From: Gorillibacterium timonense
GTDB taxonomy: Bacteria > Bacillota > Bacilli > Paenibacillales > NBRC-103111
Length of the DNA: 64,000 bases
NCBI RefSeq assembly: GCF_001457415.1
Contig: NZ_LN881720.1
Coordinates: 286,022-350,021, forward strand
Direction of reading: 5' to 3'
Notes under the pieces: model-generated
What the model was told of the DNA's origin: nothing
The model's database searches: none
Seen by the model: only the letters and a program-made list of their open reading frames with translations
Position numbers and translations under genes: made by a program
In this document: positions 14,818 through 23,960 of the stretch, piece after piece
Numbering within the stretch: position 1 is the first letter of the stretch
Layout: the number at the start of each line of letters is the position of its first letter

Positions 14818-17319
14818 ATGGAGAAGAGGAATGCGGCTGGCCGCGCAGTGGATTGGACTCGGGAAGCTTTTGCAGAATGGAGACTCGCGGGATGGGGGCT
14901 CCTTCAGAGAAACAAGTGGATGCAGGCGTGGACGGTGAAGAAATGGGGGATGCTGCTTGCGGTTATGGCTTTTTTGCTCGGACGAGCTGCGATTCTCGAT
15001 CAGCTGGCGCCTTTTGCGCTCGCGTACTTTGCCGTCATCTATTACTTGCGCAAGGATCTGGTTGTCTGGGTCGGGATCGGAACGGCAGCTGGCTGCCTGT
15101 TCTCTCCGGTCGCACATCCGGTAGGCCTGTTTGGTGAACTGGCCGTCTTTCTCCTTCTGCAAAAGGCAATGGAAAAATTTGAACGAATCGAGCTGTCCTA
15201 TGTGCCCGTTCTGGTAGGGAGCTCGATCCTGCTCGTTCAGTTGTTTTTGGCATTGGTTGGGCCTGTCGAGGGCTGGTTCCCGATGGTCATGGCGGGAATC
15301 GATGCGGCGCTCGGACTGATCCTCTCTCTGATTTTCGTACAGGCGATTCCGATCTTTGCCCCTGCTCGCAAATCCTATCACTTGAAAAATGAGGAGATCA
15401 TCTGCCTCATCATCCTGCTCGCCTCTGTCATGACCGGCACGGTAGGCTGGGCCGCGGGTCCGGTGACCGTAGAGCATGTGCTGTCGCGCTATCTGGTTCT
15501 CCTGTTCGCGCTGGTCGGCGGAGCGCCGCTCGGGGCCTCCGTCGGCGTGGTGGCGGGAATGATCCTGAGCCTCGCTGATCCCAATGCGGTGTATCAGATC
15601 AGCCTGCTCGCTTTCTCCGGCATGCTGGCCGGACTGATGAAGGAGGGCGGGCGCGTTCCTGTCGCACTCGGCATGCTGCTCGGCTCCTCCATCCTCTCGT
15701 TCTATATCGGGGATCAGGCCGCCGTGCTGAATTCCACCTGGGAATCGCTTCTCTCCGTCACTCTCTTTTTCCTGACCGGGCGGACACTGATCCATACTCT
15801 ATCCCGCTATGTGCCGGGAACCCAGGAAAATCTCAAGTCGCATTATGAATATGCGAAACGGGTGCGGGATATTACCGCTAGCCGGGTCGAGCAGTTCTCG
15901 GAGGTGTTCCGCCAACTGTCGCGCAGCTTCACGCAGCTGGCGGCAGACGGAACCGGCGGTGAACGCAGGAAGGCCGAGCAGGAGCATTTCATGGATGCGG
16001 TGGCCCAGAAAACCTGCGCGAGCTGCTTCCGGCAGAAGATGTGCTGGAACGAAAAGTTCTACGACACCTATGCCGTGATGACGGAGATGATGACCTCCAT
16101 CGAAGGGGAAGGCAAGAGCAAGCGGGAGAAGAGAGACATTCGCCCGGAATGGCGGACGGCCTGCAAGAAGCCCGAGCAGGTGCTGGCCGTGATGAGGGAG
16201 CAGTACAGCCTGTACCGGAACGACCAGCACTGGCGGCGGCAGATCATTGAGAGCCGACAGCTCGTGGCGGACCAACTGGTGGGCGTCTCGCAGGTGATGG
16301 AGGACCTGGCGCGTGAAATCAAGCGAGAGGGGCAGCAGCTCTATCTGCAGGAGGAGCAGATCCGCTCCGCTCTGGAGCAGCTTGGCTTATCGGTCCATAG
16401 CATCGATGTCATCAATCTGGAGGAGGGCAATGTCGAGATCGAGATCGTGCACCAATATACGCGCGGCTTCGATGAATGCCGCAAGATCATCGCCCCGATG
16501 TTATCGGACATCCTGGGCGAGACGATCACGGTGACCCGGGAGCAGCCGACGGATCGCGGCCCGAGCTACAGCCTCGTCACCTTCGGCTCGGCGAAGGAAT
16601 TCGAGGTGTGGACCGGAGTGGCGGGTGCGGCCAAGGGCGGCGATCTGCTGTCGGGCGACAGCTTCACCGCCGTGGAGCTCGGCAACGGCAAGTTCGCGGT
16701 CGCGCTCAGCGATGGCATGGGCAACGGAGAGCGGGCGCGGCAGGAGAGCAGCACGGCGCTGACGATTCTCCAGCAGCTGCTGCAGTCGGGGATGGACGAG
16801 AAGCTGGCGATCAAGTCGGTCAATTCCGTCTTGATGCTGCGCTCGCCGGAGGAGATCTATGCCACTGTGGACATGGCAATCATCGACCTGTACAGCGCCG
16901 AGACGACGTTCATGAAGATCGGCTCGACGCCGAGCTTCATCAAGCGGGCGGGCGAGGTCATTCCGATCACGGCGAGCAATCTCCCCGTGGGCATCCTGAG
17001 CGAGATCGAGGTCGATCTGGTCAGCGTCCAGCTCCTCCCGGGCGACACGCTGATCATGATGACCGACGGCATCTTCGATGCGCCCGGCTACGCCGTGAAC
17101 AAGGAGCTGTGGCTGAAGCGCGTCATCCAGGAGATTCGCGCCGACGACCCGCAGGAGTTCGCCGACTGCCTCCTGGAGCGGGTCGTCCGCCACCAGGAGG
17201 GCGACATCCACGACGACATGACCGTCATCGTCGCCAAGGTGAACCGCTACCAGCCGGAGTGGGCCACCTTCCGCTGGCCCGGCGTCAGCCGGATGGAACG
17301 GCCGAAGGTGGTGAGTTAG
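14818..17319 (+). CDS. spoIIE: Stage II sporulation protein E (SpoIIE phosphatase)
   Basis: The 833-residue protein has about ten membrane segments in the first 330 residues, a middle regulatory/FtsZ-interaction region, and a C-terminal PP2C-type phosphatase. The metal-binding motifs are ALSDGMGNGERARQES near 632 and MMTDGIFDAP near 750. SpoIIE dephosphorylates SpoIIAA to activate SigF in the forespore and helps polar division. The length fits the family (827 in B. subtilis). Its start codon at 14818 has only a weak ribosome site, possibly inside a hairpin. A terminator follows, then the island. Confidence 0.97.
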   Translation: MEKRNAAGRAVDWTREAFAEWRLAGWGLLQRNKWMQAWTVKKWGMLLAVMAFLLGRAAILDQLAPFALAYFAVIYYLRKDLVVWVGIGTAAGCLFSPVAHPVGLFGELAVFLLLQKAMEKFERIELSYVPVLVGSSILLVQLFLALVGPVEGWFPMVMAGIDAALGLILSLIFVQAIPIFAPARKSYHLKNEEIICLIILLASVMTGTVGWAAGPVTVEHVLSRYLVLLFALVGGAPLGASVGVVAGMILSLADPNAVYQISLLAFSGMLAGLMKEGGRVPVALGMLLGSSILSFYIGDQAAVLNSTWESLLSVTLFFLTGRTLIHTLSRYVPGTQENLKSHYEYAKRVRDITASRVEQFSEVFRQLSRSFTQLAADGTGGERRKAEQEHFMDAVAQKTCASCFRQKMCWNEKFYDTYAVMTEMMTSIEGEGKSKREKRDIRPEWRTACKKPEQVLAVMREQYSLYRNDQHWRRQIIESRQLVADQLVGVSQVMEDLAREIKREGQQLYLQEEQIRSALEQLGLSVHSIDVINLEEGNVEIEIVHQYTRGFDECRKIIAPMLSDILGETITVTREQPTDRGPSYSLVTFGSAKEFEVWTGVAGAAKGGDLLSGDSFTAVELGNGKFAVALSDGMGNGERARQESSTALTILQQLLQSGMDEKLAIKSVNSVLMLRSPEEIYATVDMAIIDLYSAETTFMKIGSTPSFIKRAGEVIPITASNLPVGILSEIEVDLVSVQLLPGDTLIMMTDGIFDAPGYAVNKELWLKRVIQEIRADDPQEFADCLLERVVRHQEGDIHDDMTVIVAKVNRYQPEWATFRWPGVSRMERPKVVS

Positions 17320-17335
17320 CGGGCTCTGCGAGGAG

Positions 17336-17361
17336 AGAGCAGCCGGGAGCTGCTCTTTTTT
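17336..17361 (+). terminator. Terminator after spoIIE
   Basis: GAGCAGC at 17337-17343 pairs with GCTGCTC around a five-base loop and is followed by six T. It marks the left border of the accessory island. Between it and 17590 I see no gene. Confidence 0.85.
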
Positions 17362-17590
17362 ATGCCAATTGGATTAATAGGGGAAACGCTCGTATTCACA
17401 CAAAATACATATTATAGAATTTTAACCATTTTAATGGCAAAAACGTTTAACTAGTAACCAGACCATTCAACCGTACGAGCATTCCTTAACTCTGGAATCT
17501 GGAATTGCTATGGAGGTGAGCCCTCTCTTCATTGCTGCCTGAAAGGGATCAAACCAGCTGTTCAATTTACTAGTTTAGGAGGATTTCATT

Positions 17591-18193
17591 ATGAAGATGA
17601 AAAGTATCGCCAGTTTTCTCTTGGCCCTTGTAATGGTAAGCACAATCAGCGTATCGAGCGCAGTAGCCGAGTCAAATGCCGTTCCGGTTTCGGGAGAGAA
17701 GCTTGCCAGCCGAACGGTGGACGATCATGGGGCTTCTCTCACTTGGCAAAAAGGAACCTCCGGGGAAACTCTGGCGAGAGTCAAGATTGGCAAAAATGAA
17801 GCGGACTATTCGTACAATAATCAAAAGAACCGGGTATCCAAGAAGACTGGTGAGCAAACCGTCTCCTATGTCTATGATTCGGACTCCCGTTTGATTTCAG
17901 AAACGAGAAATGCGGACGTGTTTACCTACTTGCAGGAGAACGCCGATTTCGCAGGGTTTATTTTCCGAGATGCAACCTATGCCTATGTAAAAGACGATGA
18001 CCGAAACGTAGTTGCCCTTAAAGATGCTTCCGGGCAGGAAGTGGCGAAGTATGCATACAGCCCCGATGGAACTACCTCCATTCTTGGCAAGGACGAACTT
18101 GGGAATTGGGTAGACAAAAGCCAGGACGAAACGTTTATCGGTACTCTGAATCTGATTCGGTTGCACTCGTTTTATTATGACTGTTACTGCTAA
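17591..18193 (+). pseudogene. 5' fragment of a secreted Rhs/YD-repeat protein
   Basis: The reading frame starts at an ATG behind TAGGAGG with a clean Sec signal peptide (cut after AVAES or nearby). It then shows YD-repeat features: YSYNNQKNRVSKK, VSYVYDSDSRLISETR, VVALKDASGQEVAKYAYSPDG. It ends at TAA 18191-18193, just before the transposon end and in the middle of the Rhs core pattern (IRLHSFYYD). The matching 3' part lies beyond the transposon at 23056-23921, so this is read as one broken gene, with that stop as an added lesion. Confidence 0.7.
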
Positions 18194-18277
18194 CCCATAA
18201 TGTCCGGCAATTGACGGCGTAAGTTGTCCTGCTGGTGACGGACAAGCTGTCCGCGCGAGATTAAAAGAAAGGGAGAA

Positions 18278-19078
18278 TCATGATAATTCTCCCTGGATGA
18301 CGCGCTTGACCATATGGTCGTCGACGATCCGATGTTGATTCTGCGCTCCGTACAACAAACAGTGTGTACATACCTTGTTGATAAGCCGTGCGGCACCACT
18401 CGAGAAGCGGTAAATGTCATCGATTGCACTGTCCGAGAAGATGTCATGCTCCGCACCGGCGAACGCCATGTGACGACGAATGTAATCGCCGGTCTGGGCG
18501 CGATCGTAATGCGGCAGCTTGCACTGCAGGTCGATGCGCTGGCGAATGGCCGCATACGCCTGAAGATTGAGTCGATCCCACAGCTCACTCTGGCCTACGA
18601 GAATGAGTGCCATGGGGCTTTGCGCGTCCATCTTGAAATTGAGCAGGAAGCGTACTTCTTCCAGCATTTCGCGGTCGAGCAAATGCGCTTCGTCGACGAC
18701 GACAACCGGTTGCAGCCGATGAATGCCGCGCATGAGCTCGATCTCGCGATGCAACTGACGTTTGGCGTCACCGCGGTAGAATTTCGACTCGCAGCCGAGC
18801 TGCTCCAAGAGTCCCTTGTAGAAGTGCCGTGGCGTCAGCTTGGAGTCCGACAAGTAAAGCACCTTGTACTTCGCCGGGTCGAGTGCTTCCGTGAACCGCC
18901 GAATCGTCGTCGTCTTGCCTGTGCCGCAGTCGCCAGTGATGACCGCGAACCACTGGCGCTGGGCAGCGTACTCGAGACGCCCGAGCGTTTCCTCAAGGAT
19001 GACCGACTCATACAGCTCACTTGTCGGTACGTCCCGAGAGAATGGCGAACGGCCAAGGCTGTAGAAGGACTCAAACAT
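18278..19078 (-). CDS. Transposon AAA ATPase (TniB/ExeA-like)
   Basis: The 266-residue P-loop ATPase has Walker A GDCGTGKTTT near residue 49 and Walker B VVVVDEAHLL near 125, followed by a sensor region (ALILVGQSEL) and a C-terminal helical domain. The start FESFYSLGRSPFSRDV is typical of ExeA/TniB ATPases that work with DDE integrases, as target-selection or activation subunits. It overlaps the transposase gene by eight bases, so the two are cotranslated. Confidence 0.85.
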   Translation of the reverse strand: MFESFYSLGRSPFSRDVPTSELYESVILEETLGRLEYAAQRQWFAVITGDCGTGKTTTIRRFTEALDPAKYKVLYLSDSKLTPRHFYKGLLEQLGCESKFYRGDAKRQLHREIELMRGIHRLQPVVVVDEAHLLDREMLEEVRFLLNFKMDAQSPMALILVGQSELWDRLNLQAYAAIRQRIDLQCKLPHYDRAQTGDYIRRHMAFAGAEHDIFSDSAIDDIYRFSSGAARLINKVCTHCLLYGAQNQHRIVDDHMVKRVIQGELS

Positions 19079-20423
19079 GGCCGTCCTCCTTGTTCACCCG
19101 GCGGTAAGCTACAGCCGGAGCTTGCTGTGCCTTACGATCCCGGCTGCGTTCTTCTGCTGCCGTGAGCAGCCTTGATGCATCTGCCGGTAATGGACCCAGA
19201 TGCTCCGGCAGCGGAGGCCGTTTGCCTGCCCGTTCGCCGATGACGAGTTCTCGGACGCGCCGTGGCGCATGTCCTTCGTACTCCATGATGAGCTCCGTAA
19301 TGTCCGCCGGGTCGAACACCACATCCACCGTGCAGCCTATGAATGGCAAGCCAACCTCGTATTTGCGATCCATGAAGCTGATGCAGCCGGACTTGTCTAC
19401 CTTGCGCGTCTCGCAGTGCAGGAAGGCATGGGCGAGCTCGTCCGGATCCACGAACCGGAGAGGCTTCTTGTCGCTGCGGTAGGCCGTTTCCGGGCTGCGC
19501 TTATTCTCCAGCGCGGAATGCGGTTTGTTCTGGTAACACTCCGACAGCCACACCGTAAACAGCTCATTCAGCCGTTCCAGTGTATTCGGTTTCTCCAGCG
19601 CTGACTCACTCAAGAACGCATCAACCACACGATTGAAACGCTCGACCTTGCCCGTGGCTTCCGGTGAGTAAGGCTTTGCAAACAAAAGCCGGATGCCAAG
19701 CTTGGAACACGCACGCGTCATCCATTTGGTTCGGTATTGCTTCCCATTGTCGAAGTACACGGACTCGGGGACGCCGAACTTCTGAATGGCTTGGCGGAAG
19801 CAGTCCTCTACGATGGTCTTGTCCATGACCGGGTAGAACTCACCGTGCAAGACAAACCGTGTCGCATCGTCGACAAACGTCACCAGGAACACTTGCTTCA
19901 TGGCACCATTCGGACCGATGGGCAAGTACGGACCGTACTTGATGTCTGAGTGCCACAGACGATTGCGGTGCCGCTGTTGGAACCGCCTTGCAGCAACACC
20001 GGATTCCGTATACATGCGCATGTGACGTGTGCTGTAGCCGCGCTCCGCCAGTCTCTCTTGCAGCGTACTGCGCTTGATCTCCCCGGGCCTGATGCGACCT
20101 TCCCATTCGAGGATCTGAATGAGCTGCGCGACGCTTCGACTGGGCACCTCACGGCGCAGCAGGATCGCCTGCTCCAGCACTTCTGTCGGGATGGTTGTCT
20201 CTGACGGCTGGCGACCTTTGCTCTTGGGTTTTAGACCACCGAACCCGTCTTGGCAGTACTTCGCCAGATACCGGCGCAGCGTCCGCTCGGAGAGTCCCGT
20301 CTGTTCACAAATCCGTTCCTTGATTTCTCTAGCCTTGGCCGGGTCGAGCCCTTCTGCCAGCAGCGGAGACAGCAGTTGGACGCGCTCCGACGCGATGGCC
20401 TCGGCTTTCTTCTGATCTTTCAT
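19071..20423 (-). CDS. DDE-type integrase/transposase
   Basis: The 450-residue protein has an N-terminal helix-turn-helix (LSERTLRRYLAKYCQDG), an rve/integrase core with the DDE triad in WHSDIKYG, VYFDNGKQY and GKVERFNRV (roughly residues 155, 220 and 260), and a C-terminal Mu-type beta domain (about 320-400). It should cut and join the transposon ends. It is intact, from ATG to stop. The ATPase gene follows with an overlap; the zinc-ribbon gene precedes it by 37 bases. Confidence 0.9.
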   Translation of the reverse strand: MKDQKKAEAIASERVQLLSPLLAEGLDPAKAREIKERICEQTGLSERTLRRYLAKYCQDGFGGLKPKSKGRQPSETTIPTEVLEQAILLRREVPSRSVAQLIQILEWEGRIRPGEIKRSTLQERLAERGYSTRHMRMYTESGVAARRFQQRHRNRLWHSDIKYGPYLPIGPNGAMKQVFLVTFVDDATRFVLHGEFYPVMDKTIVEDCFRQAIQKFGVPESVYFDNGKQYRTKWMTRACSKLGIRLLFAKPYSPEATGKVERFNRVVDAFLSESALEKPNTLERLNELFTVWLSECYQNKPHSALENKRSPETAYRSDKKPLRFVDPDELAHAFLHCETRKVDKSGCISFMDRKYEVGLPFIGCTVDVVFDPADITELIMEYEGHAPRRVRELVIGERAGKRPPLPEHLGPLPADASRLLTAAEERSRDRKAQQAPAVAYRRVNKEDGHV

Positions 20424-20460
20424 CTATTCTGCACCTCGCTTGGTAGACTTCGAGATGAGT

Positions 20461-21006
20461 CTACCGCAGAGCAAGGGTGGACAAGAATGCAGAACGGGTA
20501 TGTACCCACAAATTTGAATTGACGACGGGGCGGACAATTCGTGCCAGCCAGCCGGGGGCGTCCCCGACGTAGTGTCCGATACAATGATGTGCAGACTGCG
20601 AAGGGACGGACAGCTTCTCCACAGGGTTCGGACGAAAGCGAATGGCGATGGATCTTAAGGCACCGAGCAAGTACGCGGACTGCTCTTGAAACCAGTTCTT
20701 CCAGCGCTGCAAAGTCGCGTCGTCTGCCGCGACCATGGATAACGCCACCGGCTCTGAAATGACTTGTTCCACACATGCCGATTCGTAACGCTTGTACGGC
20801 ACCACACAATCCGGGAGTTCATGGTGAATCTTCCGGCACTGTGTACAACGCAGCCGGCGGATGACGAGCAAGCGGCGTTCTCCGTCCTCACTCGCTAGCT
20901 TCCGCTTCCGGCTTCCAATAACGCTAAGCTCTTCTCCACAGCAGGGAGAGGGAACCACTTCTGCACATCTAACGAAAAACGCCGGGCGACTTTTCATCCA
21001 ACTCAT
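20461..21006 (-). CDS. Zinc-ribbon transposon protein (DUF6431-like)
   Basis: The 181-residue product (ATG at 21006; an ATG at 20997 is an alternative) has cysteine pairs SPCCGEEL and LRCTQCRKIHHELPD followed by VVPYKRY. This pattern is found in small DUF6431-type proteins encoded beside such integrase/ATPase pairs. It probably binds transposon DNA or the host factor, but the function is not established. No good ribosome site is visible, and the group II intron begins 41 bases upstream, which may separate it from its promoter. Confidence 0.6.
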   Translation of the reverse strand: MSWMKSRPAFFVRCAEVVPSPCCGEELSVIGSRKRKLASEDGERRLLVIRRLRCTQCRKIHHELPDCVVPYKRYESACVEQVISEPVALSMVAADDATLQRWKNWFQEQSAYLLGALRSIAIRFRPNPVEKLSVPSQSAHHCIGHYVGDAPGWLARIVRPVVNSNLWVHTRSAFLSTLALR

Positions 21007-21621
21007 ACTTTGATACAATGACCATGTTGTTTGGGGGATGCATCCCGTGAGCCTGTTGCTGCAGGCCCACATCCATGGGAGGCATCCTTTTCCTTTTCTG
21101 GCGTGCCCAGCAAAGCACGCATCTTCTAGCCGGTGAAAGACCGGTCGCGGGAGGGGCCAAGCCCCCGCGTAGCTAGGGTGCCTGCGCATGGCGAAATCTG
21201 TGCGTAGAAGCGCATCGACGAAAGTACCTGTCAGAGACAGGGCGAGCAACAGACCAGGCCGTAACATGAAGTGAATCTTGCCGCGTCGACAAAAAGGCCT
21301 CACAAGAGGGAAAAGAGGAAGCCGAGCCTTGCAGAATTGGGCGAAGGCCATGGAAGCTGTTAGGACCTTGGAGCGACAGCGAAGAATCCTCCGGCGTAAA
21401 GGGAGCGGCATGGACTGAAAGAGGATGCAGTGAACTGGGGAGACCCTCCCCTGCACGAAGTTTTTTTTCGTAACGAGATGCTCTATAAGCCAAAAGGCGA
21501 AATGAGCCATCAGCAGGAAGGGAGTCCGAGGGGCTCATACTACCGAGGAGCGCAGGACAACACAACCTGCGGGAGGGAAGGAGCCCTGCTTTGTTCAAGC
21601 TTTTGGAGGAGGTACGAGTCA

Positions 21622-22914
21622 GTGAATGCCAAACGGCTAACGACACCAAAGGAAAACGTTCAACAACTCCGAGAAAAGCTAGGTCATGCGGCCAAGACAA
21701 GCAAGAGCAGAAGATTCCATGCGCTGTACGACAAGGTAAGTCGGGAGGATGTGCTGTGGGAAGCATGGCGATGTGTACGAGGCAACAAAGGAGCGGCAGG
21801 CGTGGATGGCGAGACGCTCGCGGATATCGAGAAGAAGGGTGAAGCCTTGTTCATCGAGGAATGCCGGGAACGATTGATACAGAAGCGGTACCGCCCCCAA
21901 CCCGTACGACGCCACTATATCCCGAAGAAGGATGGACGAAAGCGTCCGCTGGGCATCCCGACGATTCAAGACCGCGTTGTACAGATGGCAGTAAAACTGG
22001 TGATCGAACCGATCTACGAAGCGGATTTTCAAGAAAGTTCCTTCGGCTTCCGCCCGAAGCGCAGTGCGAAAGGGGCGCTGGAGCGAATCCGGAAAGCATG
22101 CAACCGCAAAGGCAATTGGGTGGTCGATGTGGACATCCAAGGGTACTTCGACAACATCAACCAAGAGAAGCTGATGAAGCTGGTAGAAATGCGAATCAGC
22201 GACAGACGCGTACTCAAGCTAATCCGCCAGTGGCTCGGAGCCGGGGTGCTGGAGGAAGGGAAGGTCAGGAGGAGCGATCTCGGAACGCCACAGGGCGGCG
22301 TGATCTCACCTCTGCTTGCCAACATCTATCTGAACTACTTCGACCAGTTGTGGGAGAAGCATGGGAAGACGGTTGGAGAACTGACGCGGTATGCCGACGA
22401 CTTTGTCGTGGTGTGCAAGACAAGGAAGGATGCCATCCATGCTCATAAGTTGATACAGGCGATCATGGAGCGGCTGGAATTGACGCTGCACCCGGAGAAG
22501 ACGCGGATCGTGGGGCTGTGGACGGGGGAAGAAGGATTCGACTTCCTCGGCATGCACCACCGGAAGACGAAGGCGGAAACAGGACGAAGCCAAGTGTACT
22601 ACACGACCCAGCAATGGCTCTGCAAGAAAGCAGAGCAGCATATCCGGGAAGTGGTGAAAGAACGACTGGCGCCGCCAAGCATGCGGCATGTCTCGTTCGA
22701 AGAACACGTGAAGTGGCTCAATCCGAAAATCCAAGGCTGGAAGAACTACTATGCGACCCCATACAGCAGCAGATGGATGGCCAAGCTAGATTGGTATATC
22801 CGACAACGGCTAACGAAATGGTATGCAAAGAAGCGTCAGCGAAATCGCTGGCGCAGCTCCGGCACCGAAGTGAGGTTTCACTGCCAACTGCATGGACTCA
22901 AGACACTCGTGTAA
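21622..22914 (+). CDS. ltrA: Group II intron reverse transcriptase/maturase (LtrA-like)
   Basis: The 430-residue protein has the RT core with NKGAAGVDG, RPKRSAKGAL, the GTPQGGVISPLLANIYL block and the catalytic YADD (near residue 260), followed by a maturase X domain (WLNPKIQGWKNYYA). No HNH endonuclease domain follows, so mobility would rely on nicked or single-stranded targets. I chose the GTG at 21622 because GGAGG lies eight bases before it and the conserved MNAKRLTTP-type start follows; an open frame extends upstream but lacks similarity. It looks intact. Confidence 0.92.
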   Translation: MNAKRLTTPKENVQQLREKLGHAAKTSKSRRFHALYDKVSREDVLWEAWRCVRGNKGAAGVDGETLADIEKKGEALFIEECRERLIQKRYRPQPVRRHYIPKKDGRKRPLGIPTIQDRVVQMAVKLVIEPIYEADFQESSFGFRPKRSAKGALERIRKACNRKGNWVVDVDIQGYFDNINQEKLMKLVEMRISDRRVLKLIRQWLGAGVLEEGKVRRSDLGTPQGGVISPLLANIYLNYFDQLWEKHGKTVGELTRYADDFVVVCKTRKDAIHAHKLIQAIMERLELTLHPEKTRIVGLWTGEEGFDFLGMHHRKTKAETGRSQVYYTTQQWLCKKAEQHIREVVKERLAPPSMRHVSFEEHVKWLNPKIQGWKNYYATPYSSRWMAKLDWYIRQRLTKWYAKKRQRNRWRSSGTEVRFHCQLHGLKTLV

Positions 22915-22943
22915 GTTGCATGCCCATGAATGACGAACATCGG

Positions 22944-22977
22944 AAAGCCGTATGAGGGAAAACCTCACGTACGGTTT
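22944..22977 (+). ncRNA. Group II intron domain V
   Basis: AAAGCCGTATGAGG and CCTCACGTACGGTTT form the typical 34-base domain V hairpin with a GAAA-type loop and the conserved AGC near the 5' strand. Domain VI follows directly. Confidence 0.85.
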
Positions 22978-23055
22978 GATGAGGAGGGGCTGAAGAAAAA
23001 AAACTCAGCCCTTCACTCTAGTGATACGGTCATTATATTCAGCAACTCTCGGACA

Positions 23056-23921
23056 GGCAATCCCACCAGCAATTGGACGTTATCTTTCAGCGGTAACATT
23101 ATGACGCAGAAACCGGCTGGTATTACAACGGCTATCAATATTACGATTCGATCTCCAATCAATATATCACGGGAATTGAAACCACCGATGCGGCGACGAA
23201 CCTCAAATTGTTTTCGGCTAAGGGTCAACAAATCTCTCCATTTGTCACCCAGGATATGGTCATCCAGATTACAAATTGGAAGAACACCCTGATGAGTGAT
23301 GCAAACTTCGGAAAGTCGATCTCGTATTCTTCCGGATGGTATAATAGCTTGTCCGATGTTGAAGTCCTGACCCGACTGCTATACGGAGAAAATACGGTGA
23401 ACGTCTCTGATCAAAATGCTGTGGCCTGGGTGGTGATCAATCGGAAGAGCAACGGCTCATTCGGAGGAAGCACCTATCGGGGAGTCGCCACCAGCTCCGG
23501 CGCGTTCGAGCCTATCACTGGAGGATCAAGCGGAACGACAAATGCCCGTGTTCCCGACAAAAGCTCGGCCAGATGGAGCAATGCGGTGTGGAATGCTTGC
23601 ACACTTCTCTCCACATCCAGTGCATCCGATTATGCTTCGCTGGTCTCCAAGCCTGCAGGAATCTCCAGCCAATTGTATTTCGTAGGCTTGACCTACTTCC
23701 TCTTGCCAGGGAATGGTGCGGATACTTCACCCGCCGGCAGCGGCTTGCGTTACAGCTTTAATGGAGGAAGCAGCTACGTGGCCATCAAGGATGTTGTGAT
23801 TGTGTTCGATTCCACATCGTCTTTGCAGAATCCGTCCTCCATTGCTACCATAACCAGCAACAGCAACCTGGACACCAACAGTGAGAGAAGCACCCATAAT
23901 ATTTTCTATAACCTAAAATAA
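23056..23921 (+). pseudogene. 3' fragment of the Rhs gene with SleB-like hydrolase domain
   Basis: The segment opens with Rhs core sequence: WTLSFSGN in one frame, then YDAETGWYYNGYQYYDS in another, so a one-base deletion near 23097 has shifted the frame. From about 23360 the protein resembles the cell-wall hydrolase SleB/Hydrolase_2 domain (VEVLTRLLYGENT with the likely catalytic Glu, AVAWVVINRKSNGSFGGSTYRGV). From 23097 the frame is open to the stop at 23921. Without its signal peptide, any product from an internal TTG (23208) would stay inside the cell, so the gene is probably dead. Confidence 0.65.
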
Positions 23922-23960
23922 CCAAGCTCATGTCTTCCACATGGCGGAGGAGAAACGAAT

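Larger units (their letters stand above)
21047..23020 (+). mobile_element. Group II intron with maturase gene
   Basis: A reverse transcriptase/maturase gene is embedded in about 570 bases of structured 5' RNA. A canonical domain V follows at 22944-22977, then a domain VI-like stem (GGGCTGA/TCAGCCC). The 5' end is placed at GTGAG (21047) and the 3' end near CTCTA (about 23020); both are estimates to within tens of bases. The intron lies in the opposite orientation to the transposon genes, between the zinc-ribbon gene and the right transposon end. Confidence 0.75.
18212..23055 (-). mobile_element. DDE transposon with three genes, interrupted by a group II intron
   Basis: On the minus strand the order is a zinc-ribbon protein, a DDE integrase and an AAA ATPase. 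The right end is ...CGGACA at 23050-23055. The left end is either 18212, which leaves a 6-base direct repeat GGCAAT (18206-18211 and 23056-23061) and puts the host-gene halves in the same frame, or TGTCCG at 18201, which gives a perfect 6-base inverted terminal repeat but no target duplication. CGGACA/TGTCCG motifs recur near both ends. The element resembles IS481/Tn7-TniAB-like transposons; I cannot name it. Confidence 0.7.

Noticed and set aside
16476..17417. Plus-strand frame overlapping the end of spoIIE
   Set aside because: A second frame of the PP2C domain region with Arg/Gly/Pro-biased composition; no ribosome site.
17440..17580. ACTAGT-containing inverted repeat before the Rhs gene as a recombination site
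   Set aside because: The two copies (near 17448 and 17567) share only about nine bases and no recombinase gene is adjacent.
22930..23292. Plus-strand frame running from the intron into the Rhs remnant
   Set aside because: It starts in intron domain V and crosses the intron and transposon ends; only its middle part is real Rhs sequence in that frame.
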